From Bacteroidota bacterium (GTDB lineage Bacteria > Bacteroidota > Bacteroidia > Sphingobacteriales > Sphingobacteriaceae): a DNA stretch of 21,085 bases. Numbering within the stretch: position 1 is the stretch's first letter; each line of letters begins with the position of its first letter. The stretch lies in the NCBI GenBank assembly GCA_023450085.1, contig JAEXHI010000007.1, positions 1 to 21,085 of the forward strand. The letters run 5' to 3'. Below, one piece after another: positions 14,176 through 21,020 of the stretch. The translations under genes were made by a program, and so were the position numbers. The notes under the pieces are model-generated. The model searched no databases. It was not told the DNA's origin and saw only the letters and a list, made by a program, of their open reading frames with translations.

Positions 14176-14475
14176 ATGAAGCGATTAATAGACCTTTTCC
14201 GTAACAAGTATTTCATTGCCATTGCTGCATTTGCAGTTTGGATGTTGTTTTTTGACAAAAACGATATCATTGCGCAATACGAGTATAGCGTTCAGGTGAA
14301 GAAGCTTCAACAGGAAAAAGATTTCTATGCCAAAGAAATTGCTTCGGTTAAAAAAGACCTAAAAGAGTTGGACAGCAACTTGAACAGTGCCGAAAAATTT
14401 GCCCGCGAAAAATACTTCATGAAAAAAGCAAATGAAGATGTTTTTGTAATTGTAAGGGAAGAAGAAAAAAAGTAA
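14176..14475 (+). CDS. Septum formation initiator family protein (DivIC/FtsB-like)
   Basis: This 99-residue bitopic membrane protein has a short basic cytoplasmic N-terminus, one membrane helix (about 12-26), a coiled coil (about 36-72, QVKKLQQEKDFYAKEIASVKKDLKELDSNL) and the DivIC/FtsB tail motif EKFAREKYFMKKANEDVFVI (73-92). By family, it joins FtsL and FtsQ at the division site to activate septal peptidoglycan synthesis. The first ATG is needed for the basic flank of the helix. It lies 111 bases after eno, beyond a strong terminator, and has a -7 box almost touching the start codon. Assignment to DivIC versus FtsB is not possible from sequence alone. Confidence 0.87.
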   Translation: MKRLIDLFRNKYFIAIAAFAVWMLFFDKNDIIAQYEYSVQVKKLQQEKDFYAKEIASVKKDLKELDSNLNSAEKFAREKYFMKKANEDVFVIVREEEKK

Positions 14476-14514
14476 TCTCTTTTTGCTATTTTAGTTCAAA
14501 ATACTCCCAACCTC

Positions 14515-15015
14515 ATGAGGAAAACTTTTTTGTTTATTTTCCTTTTCTGCTGTACTCAGGCTGCCTCGAGTTTCGGGCAAGAGCTTCCCAATCTTAAAAA
14601 TGTAAAGCTGAACAAAGGGACAAGCTACAAGCATGCGGAATCTACCATTAACAAAGTGGTCGATTATCTTTTTCAAACACCTTTACAGAAGAAAAATAAA
14701 TCTAGAAATGAAGCTGGCAAGTTTTTGGTAGATTGGATGAACGGTACCCCTGATTATGTTTTTTATCTAGAAGAAAAGGAAACGAGCTACTTCAATACCA
14801 ATGCCGACTTTTTGCTAATGTACATGGCTGCTCTGACAAAATTTTCCTTAGCTCATCCAACCGAAAAGAAAAAACAAGAACAAGCTTTAGGAGCCATGCA
14901 ATTGGTACTGCCCTATTTATACCAACAAAGTGATAAAAAAGCTTGGCCTAAGGAATTATGGCAATTATACGATGCCTCTGAAAATGGTAAGCTGAAGGAA
15001 TATCTTTATCCATAA
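14515..15015 (+). CDS. Secreted protein of unknown function
   Basis: This 166-residue protein has a clear Sec signal peptide (MRK, hydrophobic core 4-15, cleavage near SFG-QE at 21-22) and no lipobox cysteine at the cut. The mature part is mainly helical and lysine-rich: a helix over about 40-60, then FLVDWMNGTPDYVFYLEE near 68-85, and helices 95-112 and 122-137. I recognise no family with a known activity. It follows the DivIC-like gene by 39 bases in the same direction and may share its transcript. No cysteine pairs or metal motifs stand out. Confidence 0.72.
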   Translation: MRKTFLFIFLFCCTQAASSFGQELPNLKNVKLNKGTSYKHAESTINKVVDYLFQTPLQKKNKSRNEAGKFLVDWMNGTPDYVFYLEEKETSYFNTNADFLLMYMAALTKFSLAHPTEKKKQEQALGAMQLVLPYLYQQSDKKAWPKELWQLYDASENGKLKEYLYP

Positions 15016-15039
15016 ATTTTCTGTCTAAAGTACTACTCC

Positions 15040-15135
15040 CGTCATCTCGACTGCGGCCTATACCGACACTTCGGTAGAGAGATCTTTGGACTATATAAGA
15101 CCTCGAAGAGATCAGATATTCATAAAAAATTGACG
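15040..15135. repeat. Nested palindromic intergenic element (possibly decayed)
   Basis: An outer inverted pair CGTCA (15040-15044) and TGACG (15131-15135) encloses a perfect hairpin TACCGA-CACT-TCGGTA (15061-15076) and a looser pair GATCT (15081-15085)/AGATC (15109-15113). Elements beginning CGTCATCTCGAC and containing GAGAGATCT are, from general knowledge, scattered in Sphingobacteriaceae genomes. An open frame across this region on the minus strand is composed of the repeat and is not a gene. Confidence 0.45.
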
Positions 15136-15194
15136 AGCCATGATTCGACTCTGTAGGGGTCGTATGCACCTAGGAACTTTGAGTTATAAAGATT

Positions 15195-15215
15195 AAAATC
15201 CTTCGGATTTTTGTT
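15195..15215 (+). terminator. Possible terminator after the secreted unknown
   Basis: AAAATCC-TTC-GGATTTT (15195-15211) is a perfect 7-bp hairpin with a short T-rich tail (TTGTT). It lies 180 bases after the stop codon. Confidence 0.4.
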
Positions 15216-15253
15216 CAAATCCACTAGAGGAAGTCCGGTTTGAACTTTACAAT

Positions 15254-15282
15254 ACTTACGAAGTTTTTAAAACTTCGTAAGT
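15254..15282. terminator. Perfect 14-bp inverted repeat, probable bidirectional terminator
   Basis: ACTTACGAAGTTTT (15254-15267) and AAAACTTCGTAAGT (15269-15282) are perfectly complementary around one central base. It stands between two convergent genes (stops at 15015 plus and 15297 minus). Its ACGAAGTT core resembles the CCGAAG/CTTCGG stem of the eno terminator. The tails outside the stem are not T-rich, so efficiency is uncertain. Confidence 0.5.
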
Positions 15283-15296
15283 CTAACATTGCCCCA

Positions 15297-15908
15297 TCAA
15301 TATCCAAACCTTGGCAAAGCGAGCTTATACCTCACCACCAAAATTCTAAGGGTAACAATGAATATAATCACTGCTATTTTGGCAATATCAGCTGCTAGGC
15401 CAAAATAAAGCAAACCAAAATACAATGCGCCACCAGCGATACAGGCTGTGGCATAAATTTCCTTTCTAAAAATGAGCGGAATCGTATTTAACAAGGTATC
15501 TCTGATAATCCCTCCAAAACACCCAGTAATAGTGCCTAAAGCTACACACATGCCTGGTTCTAATCCAAAAACTATCCCTTTTTGAACACCTACCAAGGTA
15601 AACAAGCCTAAACCCAAGGAGTCGAATAAGAATAGCGTAACCTTAAACTTTTTGATATGGTGCTTGAAAAACAAAGTCAGAATAGAAGTGACCAAGATGA
15701 GCAAACAGTAATTCACGTCTCGCATCCAAGCTACAGGAGTATCACCCAATAACAGATCTCTTACGGTACCACCACCAATAGAAGTTACAAAAGCAATAAT
15801 GAGTACTCCAAAAGGGTCCAAACGCTTTTGTACCGCCGCAAAAGTGCCTGATATAGCAAAGGAAATGGTACCCAATACCTCGATGACGTCGGTGGTGTCG
15901 ATATTCAT
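15297..15908 (-). CDS. TRIC/UPF0126 family cation channel-like membrane protein
   Basis: This 203-residue integral membrane protein has about seven hydrophobic segments arranged as two similar halves. Each half carries the family motif with a conserved GG and Arg-Asp: GGGTVRDLLLG at 45-55 and FGGIIRDTLL at 131-140. Prokaryotic TRIC proteins form trimeric monovalent-cation (K+) channels, and some members were described as amino-acid transporters, so the transported ion or solute is not certain. ATG 15908 lies 2 bases after the stop of the VWA-domain gene, so the two are almost certainly co-transcribed. Confidence 0.88.
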   Translation of the reverse strand: MNIDTTDVIEVLGTISFAISGTFAAVQKRLDPFGVLIIAFVTSIGGGTVRDLLLGDTPVAWMRDVNYCLLILVTSILTLFFKHHIKKFKVTLFLFDSLGLGLFTLVGVQKGIVFGLEPGMCVALGTITGCFGGIIRDTLLNTIPLIFRKEIYATACIAGGALYFGLLYFGLAADIAKIAVIIFIVTLRILVVRYKLALPRFGY

Positions 15909-15910
15909 AA

Positions 15911-17995
15911 CTATGCTTCGCCGTTACGTTTTCTAAAAAACCATTCTGCACTTAACAAGAATAAGATAAGGGCAAAAATCCATTTGAGATTAATCATTTC
16001 CTCATATCTTCTATCTTCATAGGTAATAGTTTTTACCTGTCCACTTTTCTCCAGCTCATTTGCGATATCCAATAAGTTGGCAGGCATATACATCTTGCCC
16101 TGTGTTTGCAGAGACATGGTATTTAACAACTGATGGTTTGCAGTAGTTTGCTGATACTCGCTAATCATTGCGTTCACGAAAAATGCACCGTTGGCGGTAT
16201 ACTTTTTATCTCCTAAACTGGTAGAAGCGATATAAGAATAATTACCTTGAGGTAAATTTCCCGCATCTAGCTGATAGCCGCTACCCATTTTAGAAAAAGT
16301 ATAGTTGTAAACTTTTCCCTCTGTGTTTTTCAATTGTACTTTGACTTCTGAACTGTTTACAGGCTCAAAAGCATCATTATACAAAGTAGCGTTAAGCACT
16401 ACACTTTCATTTTCTTCAAAAGTACTTTTGCTGGTGTAAACCTTGAACTTTCTTTTGTCATCCTTTACCGATAGATATTGTACGGTTTTAGAAATCAGTT
16501 CTGCTACCAAGGGATAGCTATTTTCATTTTTGGCTTCTTCCAATTTCCATTTCCAAAGTCCTTCACCAATTAAAAATCCAAGCTTCTTTCCATTCTCATC
16601 AGCAAAAAACAACATCGGGCTTTGTGTATTTACCTTCCCTATCCGTTGGTTCAATACAGCACTATAATTTCCTTTGACCATCATATTTGAAAAAGGAATC
16701 TGTAAAGGGTCGTAGCTCTCGAGCTGTTTTAACGCTTCGGTATTGAGGTTGTAGCTGGTAAAACTCTCTTGATAATAAGGAAATACCTCCTGCAAACTTC
16801 CTGTAGCTCTGGCAAAGCTTACCTGTTGCTGGATTTGGCCAAAAGCCGACAGATTACTTTGCGCCCCGACAATGTACCATGTGGCTATCTTTTGTTCACG
16901 TAATTTACCAATTAACGAGCTTGCCGGATAATTTAATGACGGCAATTGATAAAGGATGGCCAAACTGTACTTAGACAACTCTACCTTTTCCAGTTCCTCT
17001 GCCAGGGCAAGTGTTACTTCATAATGCTGATTAAGCTCTATAGCCTGTTTTAAAGTTGCTAAATCTGGATGTGCCGAGGCTGAAGCCAACAGAATTTTTT
17101 GTCTGCCATCCATCACCTCCACAAAAACAGTTTGACTGTTATTTTTCGTAGTGATTTCGTTTTTAACTTCACCTACATTAATGGTATAACGATGAACACC
17201 AACTTTATTTGCCTTTAACTTGATTTGTATATCTTTTACAAAACTAGCATTGTTGATGTCAACGGTTTGTTCCGCTACTTGTTTACCATTTTCAAGCACA
17301 GACAGCTTGGTGCTTTCGCCTTTACTTTCAAAAGCCTGTACCTGTACGTCTAAGGTAAATTCATTATCCAGATAAACTATATTGTTGTAATTGACATTTG
17401 CCACCAGCACATCTCTTTTAGGGATAGTATCGCCAAGGGCAATGGTATAAACTGGTGCTTTAATCTTATTGAGCTCATATAAAGGATTACCTCCCCTATT
17501 GAAAATACCATCGCTAGCAATAATGATAGCGCCTACATTTCTGTTCAAGAGTTCATCGTTTAAACGATTAACTAATGCTGTTCCATTAGTCACCTGATGG
17601 GTACCTGTAAATTCAAATCCCGATTTTACACTGTCGCCGAAGGCATAAGTTTTCACTTCATACCTTTCCCCAAGCTTGGCAGCCAAAGCTTTTAAGTCCT
17701 CTTCATATTTTTTGGCATTAAAACCAGTAGGTTGTATCGCTTTAACCGATATAGAATTATCATTTGCAATAACGATGACTGGTTTTTCGGGCGTATGGCT
17801 CACCCTGCGTACCAAAGGGGCAAACAGTAAAAAAGCAAGTGTAGCTACAGCCAAAGCTCTCACTAGGGCTAAAAGATTACGAGTTCTTTTACCTAAGTTT
17901 TTGTTGGCACCATATAAAATCCATGCATATAATATGCCAAGGCCTACACAGCCAATTAAAATTAGAAAGGTTGAAAAAGACAGGAAATTTGCCAT
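15911..17995 (-). CDS. VWA-domain membrane protein with C-terminal anchor
   Basis: This 694-residue protein has two N-terminal membrane helices (about 5-28 and 41-60), a VWA domain (about 72-195), a long beta-rich and mixed alpha/beta region, and a final membrane helix (about 670-686, WIFALILFLLSAEWFF). The metal-binding MIDAS residues are complete: D79-x-S81-x-S83 (NDNSIS), T139 (NGTAL) and D162 (ASDGIF). Residues 299-380 (KILLASASAHPDLATLKQAI onward) look like the Rossmann-like, glutamine-amidotransferase-like fold often found in this class, without an obvious catalytic cysteine. Most of the protein would lie in the periplasm. Function is unknown; protein-protein contact through the MIDAS is a reasonable inference. 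It is followed after 2 bases by the TRIC-like channel. Confidence 0.82.
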   Translation of the reverse strand: MANFLSFSTFLILIGCVGLGILYAWILYGANKNLGKRTRNLLALVRALAVATLAFLLFAPLVRRVSHTPEKPVIVIANDNSISVKAIQPTGFNAKKYEEDLKALAAKLGERYEVKTYAFGDSVKSGFEFTGTHQVTNGTALVNRLNDELLNRNVGAIIIASDGIFNRGGNPLYELNKIKAPVYTIALGDTIPKRDVLVANVNYNNIVYLDNEFTLDVQVQAFESKGESTKLSVLENGKQVAEQTVDINNASFVKDIQIKLKANKVGVHRYTINVGEVKNEITTKNNSQTVFVEVMDGRQKILLASASAHPDLATLKQAIELNQHYEVTLALAEELEKVELSKYSLAILYQLPSLNYPASSLIGKLREQKIATWYIVGAQSNLSAFGQIQQQVSFARATGSLQEVFPYYQESFTSYNLNTEALKQLESYDPLQIPFSNMMVKGNYSAVLNQRIGKVNTQSPMLFFADENGKKLGFLIGEGLWKWKLEEAKNENSYPLVAELISKTVQYLSVKDDKRKFKVYTSKSTFEENESVVLNATLYNDAFEPVNSSEVKVQLKNTEGKVYNYTFSKMGSGYQLDAGNLPQGNYSYIASTSLGDKKYTANGAFFVNAMISEYQQTTANHQLLNTMSLQTQGKMYMPANLLDIANELEKSGQVKTITYEDRRYEEMINLKWIFALILFLLSAEWFFRKRNGEA

Positions 17996-18029
17996 ATGCT
18001 TAACTGTAAAGATGCTACATTAAGTTGAA

Positions 18030-18183
18030 AGGAAAAAGTTAAAAGTTAAAAGAGCAAGGAATGGAGAACAAAGAACAAAGAGTAAGGAAAAGGAATAAGG
18101 AGCAAGGAACAAAGACTAACGATTGAAGAGGAAAAATCTAACGGGACTCCAAACAACGAACCAACCATCCAGCAAACTAACAA
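18030..18183. repeat. Composite simple repeat (AAGAACAAAGAG block plus AACCAACC block)
   Basis: A purine block built from variants of AGCAAGGA, AGAACAAAGA and AGTAAGGA (18045-18117), preceded by AAAAGTTAAAAGTTAAAAG, is followed by GAACCAACCATCC and CAAACTAACAACT (18150-18183). On the reverse strand this is the same order of blocks as at 7716-7820. It fills most of the 258-base gap between the divergent VWA and membrane-anchored genes. Confidence 0.55.
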
Positions 18184-18253
18184 CTAAAATTGTAAATTGC
18201 CTACAAATCAATATTCATTCGATGAGCTATTTAATTGACTTTAAAAACTAAAT

Positions 18254-18925
18254 ATGACGCTAGTAATAATTATCTGCTTTGTCTTCTTCATTCTATTTCC
18301 GATTGCGATAGCATATTATTGGATTAAAGACTCAAAAGAATTCAATCGTAATATGGAAACTATTTCTAGCATCGGTAATAGATTTAAACTTATTGGAAAA
18401 ATTACTCCTAGTTCTGAAGAAAAAAAAATCGCGTCTAATGATGAGGGCTTTATAACATTCAATAGGATTCATCGATTATTCAAATATAATTCTCACCATA
18501 ATTACCTCTGGATTGAATATAGCATTAGAAACACTACAGAAGAAGAGCTATATTTTGACATAGGCAAAGTTTTCATTAACGTAGATGATTCCAAAATTGA
18601 ATGTGACGTTTCTCTACTATTAGAGTTTGTTCCAGAATATTTAGCTCCTCCCCGTGGAATCCGATATTTTGACACTAAATCTTTCAATACATTCATATTG
18701 GGGCCAAGAGGGCAAAAGGAATTCAGATTTGAAAGTAGATTCCCCCTAGAGAACAACAATTTTAAAAAAAGTGACGCTATAGAAATAGAAGCTGAACTAA
18801 AAAAAATAGATTTAATCACCAACCAATTAGTGTCAGTTAAGAAATTATTATTTGTTGAAAGTTTCAAAGATATTTTACATGACACAATTTATACTATTGA
18901 TGAGCAAATCAGTTGGCAGAGTTAA
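18254..18925 (+). CDS. Membrane-anchored protein of unknown function
   Basis: This 223-residue protein has one N-terminal membrane helix (about 2-24, ending YYWIKD), which anchors a soluble domain. The soluble domain is beta-rich (YLWIEYSIRNTTEEELYFDIGKVFI, EFRFESRFPLE) and unusually rich in Lys, Asn, Ile and Phe. The segment from 85 to 130 has the look of an immunoglobulin-like sandwich, but I cannot assign a family. Codon use is more A/T-rich than in neighbouring housekeeping genes, which could mean relaxed constraint or acquisition. The next gene starts 31 bases later on the same strand. Confidence 0.65.
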   Translation: MTLVIIICFVFFILFPIAIAYYWIKDSKEFNRNMETISSIGNRFKLIGKITPSSEEKKIASNDEGFITFNRIHRLFKYNSHHNYLWIEYSIRNTTEEELYFDIGKVFINVDDSKIECDVSLLLEFVPEYLAPPRGIRYFDTKSFNTFILGPRGQKEFRFESRFPLENNNFKKSDAIEIEAELKKIDLITNQLVSVKKLLFVESFKDILHDTIYTIDEQISWQS

Positions 18926-18956
18926 TTCCTGTTTTAAGTTATCCCCTAATCATATT

Positions 18957-19691
18957 ATGAAAGCATTCTTTATTATTTTCCTAGCATTTATGAGTACCAA
19001 GTCGTTAGCACAAAGCAATTTTAAGCAACAACAACTAAAATTTGAGCGGGTTAAAGCTGCTTACGACCTAAAATGGGCATCTTTAGAAAAGGATTTAAAG
19101 CAAGCAGGTTTCGATAAAGGCTATCAGCTATATATTGCCGCCTACAAAGGCGAAGGGAAATTAGAGCTGTGGTTAAAAGGGAAAAACAAATCTACGTTTA
19201 GCCTATTCAAAACCTACGTTTTTTGTGCTCATTCGGGTATGTTGGGGCCAAAGCTAATGGAAGGTGACCTACAAACACCAGAAGGCTATTACTATATCAA
19301 CGTATTTAATCCTATGAGCAATTTCCATTTATCCTTAGGCGTTGATTATCCAAACGAGGTTGACAAAGCCAGAACAGGAAAAGATAGAAAAACAGGAGGA
19401 GATATTTATATCCACGGAGATTGTGTTACTGTAGGTTGTATTCCTTTAACGGATGATAAAATTAAGGAAGTGTATTTGTTGGCGATGGAAGCCAAAGACC
19501 AAGGGCAGACTCAAATTCCTGTTAACATCTTTCCTTTCAGAATGACGAAGGCAAACCTAGAAAAATACGGACCAAAATATCCTCAAAACTTAGCTTTATG
19601 GAAGACGCTTCAAGCAGGCTATTTGTATTTTGAGCAACATAAAACCTTGCCTAAGGTGAGCCAAGTTGGTGGAAATTACGTGGTAAAATAA
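18957..19691 (+). CDS. L,D-transpeptidase (YkuD domain, YafK-like)
   Basis: This 244-residue protein has a Sec signal peptide (MKAFFIIFLAFMSTKSLA, cut near 18-19) and acts in the periplasm. The YkuD catalytic motif is IYIHGDCVTVGCIPLTDD (150-167) with H153 and nucleophile C161. This form, in which HG is followed by seven residues and then C, and the segment DLQTPEGYYYINVFNP (104-119), are typical of the YafK branch. Such enzymes form 3-3 cross-links, attach lipoproteins, or cleave protein-peptidoglycan links; which of these applies is not readable here. The frame is open from 18852, but that stretch overlaps the preceding gene. ATG 18957 starts the signal peptide. A bidirectional terminator follows at the stop codon. 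Confidence 0.9.
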   Translation: MKAFFIIFLAFMSTKSLAQSNFKQQQLKFERVKAAYDLKWASLEKDLKQAGFDKGYQLYIAAYKGEGKLELWLKGKNKSTFSLFKTYVFCAHSGMLGPKLMEGDLQTPEGYYYINVFNPMSNFHLSLGVDYPNEVDKARTGKDRKTGGDIYIHGDCVTVGCIPLTDDKIKEVYLLAMEAKDQGQTQIPVNIFPFRMTKANLEKYGPKYPQNLALWKTLQAGYLYFEQHKTLPKVSQVGGNYVVK

Positions 19692-19720
19692 AAGTCCCGC
19701 ATGTGCGGGACTTTATATTT
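19691..19720. terminator. Bidirectional intrinsic terminator
   Basis: AAAGTCCCGC (19691-19700) pairs perfectly with GCGGGACTTT (19705-19714) around ATGT. The plus strand continues ATATTTATTC, and the minus strand continues TATTTTACC, so it can serve both the L,D-transpeptidase gene (its stop codon abuts the stem) and the converging fabG. Confidence 0.88.
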
Positions 19721-19737
19721 ATTCTTTAACGCTCTGA

Positions 19738-20481
19738 TTATAACATTCCGCCACAAACAGAAAGTGTTTGTCCGGTTACATAAGCACTCATATCCGATGC
19801 CAAGAACACGCAAACATTAGCGATGTCAATGGTTTCGCCGGCACGTTTCATTGGAATATCTTTTTCCCAACCAGCTACTACTGCAGGGTCTAACACTTCG
19901 GTCATTTCAGTTTTGATAAAACCTGGAGCAACTACGTTAGCACGGATATTACGTGAACCTAATTCCTTAGCTACTGATTTAGTGAAACCAATAATTCCCG
20001 CTTTAGAAGCAGCGTAGTTAGCTTGTCCAGCATTACCTTGTACTCCCACTACCGAGCTCATGTTAATGAAAACACCTTTGCGGTTTTTCATCATCACTTT
20101 AGAAGCCGCTTTAGTTACATTAAATACCGATTTCAGGTTAACGTTCATCACGTCGTCCCAGTTTTCTTCACTCATACGCATCAACAAGCCGTCTTTAGTA
20201 ATACCAGCATTGTTTACCACCACGTCAATAGTTCCAAAATCAGCTACAATATCGTTAATCAATTGCTCTGCTTCGTCAAATTTAGAAGCATCAGAACGGT
20301 ATCCTTTTACTTTAGTACCAAAGCTTTGTAATTCTTGTTCCAAGGCTTGTCCTTTTTCCACTGATGACAAGTAGGTAAAAGCAACATTAGCTCCTTGTTT
20401 AGCAAATTCTTCAGCAATTTTTCTACCTATTCCTTTTGATGCACCTGTTACTAGTGCTGTTTTTCCTTCTAATAATTTCAT
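19738..20481 (-). CDS. fabG: 3-oxoacyl-[acyl-carrier-protein] reductase
   Basis: This 247-residue NADPH-dependent SDR performs the first reduction in fatty-acid elongation in the cytoplasm. It has TGASKGIG at 12-19, DAS at 64-66, NNAGITKDGLLMRM at 90-103, N114, the triad S143-Y156-K160 (MSSVVG, YAASK), and the FabG-typical segments ANVVAPGFIKTEMT and DMSAYVTGQTLSVCGGM at the end. Length and motif spacing match FabG well, better than a generic SDR. ATG 20481 is 14 residues before the cofactor loop core, as usual. No other fab gene is adjacent, so it may be one of several FabG-like genes. Confidence 0.93.
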   Translation of the reverse strand: MKLLEGKTALVTGASKGIGRKIAEEFAKQGANVAFTYLSSVEKGQALEQELQSFGTKVKGYRSDASKFDEAEQLINDIVADFGTIDVVVNNAGITKDGLLMRMSEENWDDVMNVNLKSVFNVTKAASKVMMKNRKGVFINMSSVVGVQGNAGQANYAASKAGIIGFTKSVAKELGSRNIRANVVAPGFIKTEMTEVLDPAVVAGWEKDIPMKRAGETIDIANVCVFLASDMSAYVTGQTLSVCGGML

Positions 20482-20522
20482 TTATGAAATGTTGTAAAGT
20501 TGAAATGTTTTGTTTTCGTTTG

Positions 20523-20546
20523 TGTCAGTCTGAGCTTGTCGAAGAC
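20523..20546 (+). repeat. REP-like element, copy 1
   Basis: A 24-base sequence beginning TGTCAGTCTGAGC, identical to 20911-20934. GTCT (20528-20531) and AGAC (20543-20546) can pair around the 11-base loop GAGCTTGTCGA. It lies 16 bases past the stop of the GIY-YIG gene. Confidence 0.75.
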
Positions 20547-20562
20547 CATTCGCACAAAGTTA

Positions 20563-20862
20563 TTATTTCTTTTTAAGGTTGGATAATCTTTTTATCTCCT
20601 CCCAATTTTCTTCAAACAGAGCTTCTTTCTTCTTCCTACTCCAACCTTTAAGTTGCTTTTCAAATTCTATCGCATGCTCAATGAAGTCAAATCGTTGATA
20701 GTATTTTAACACTACTGGTCTTCTTGAATACGTATAAGCTGTTCGATTAGTCCCATTATTATGTTGCTCTAGTCTAATTTCCAAATCATTAGTCACGCCT
20801 ACATAATAGCTACCGTCTGAGCATTCCAACACATAAACAAAATAGTTATGGATGTTTGGCAT
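20563..20862 (-). CDS. GIY-YIG domain protein (UPF0213-like)
   Basis: This 99-residue single-domain protein has the GIY-YIG nuclease fold. The first motif is VYVLECSDGSYYVGVT (9-24), with Y10 and Y20-V21-G22 in the roles of GIY and YIG. R30 (NDLEIRLEQHNNG) is the conserved arginine, and AIEFEKQLKGWSRKKKEALF (64-83) holds the helix with the candidate catalytic glutamate. Family knowledge: small stand-alone members are poorly characterised; activity on branched or damaged DNA has been suggested for some. The frame extends to 20907, but the extra 15 residues lie in repeat-like sequence; MPNIHNYFVYV (20862) is the normal family start. Two identical REP-like elements flank the gene, which is unusual for a housekeeping nuclease. 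Confidence 0.85.
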   Translation of the reverse strand: MPNIHNYFVYVLECSDGSYYVGVTNDLEIRLEQHNNGTNRTAYTYSRRPVVLKYYQRFDFIEHAIEFEKQLKGWSRKKKEALFEENWEEIKRLSNLKKK

Positions 20863-20910
20863 ATTGCGATTATTAATCCTTCGAAACGCTTCGCAAAATA
20901 GTATCACCTC

Positions 20911-20934
20911 TGTCAGTCTGAGCTTGTCGAAGAC
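20911..20934 (+). repeat. REP-like element, copy 2 (direct repeat of copy 1)
   Basis: Identical over 24 bases to 20523-20546, in the same orientation, with the same GTCT/AGAC stem (20916-20919, 20931-20934). It lies on the 5' side of the GIY-YIG gene, 49 bases before its chosen start codon. Confidence 0.75.
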
Positions 20935-20945
20935 ACTGCTGCTTT

Positions 20946-20966
20946 ATCCTTCGACAAGCTCAGGAT
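20946..20966 (-). repeat. REP-like element, copy 3 (inverted)
   Basis: ATCCT (20946-20950 region) pairs with AGGAT (20962-20966) around TCGACAAGCTC, the exact reverse complement of the 11-base loop of copies 1 and 2. Together with copy 2 it forms a 15-bp inverted repeat (20918-20932 with 20949-20963) separated by 16 bases. Confidence 0.75.
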
Positions 20967-21020
20967 TGTAAATGTCAGATAATTCGGTAACAGAATCATA
21001 ATAATTAAATTGATCCTGTT

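Noticed and set aside
14948..15169. 73-codon open frame on the minus strand
   Set aside because: It is built from the palindromic element at 15040-15135 and the antisense of a gene end.
17676..18023. 115-codon open frame on the plus strand
   Set aside because: It is antisense to the start of the VWA-domain gene, whose MIDAS motif and membrane helices lie on the minus strand.
18502..18885. 127-codon open frame on the minus strand
   Set aside because: It is antisense to the 18254-18925 gene, which has a membrane anchor, a plausible start and a same-strand partner.
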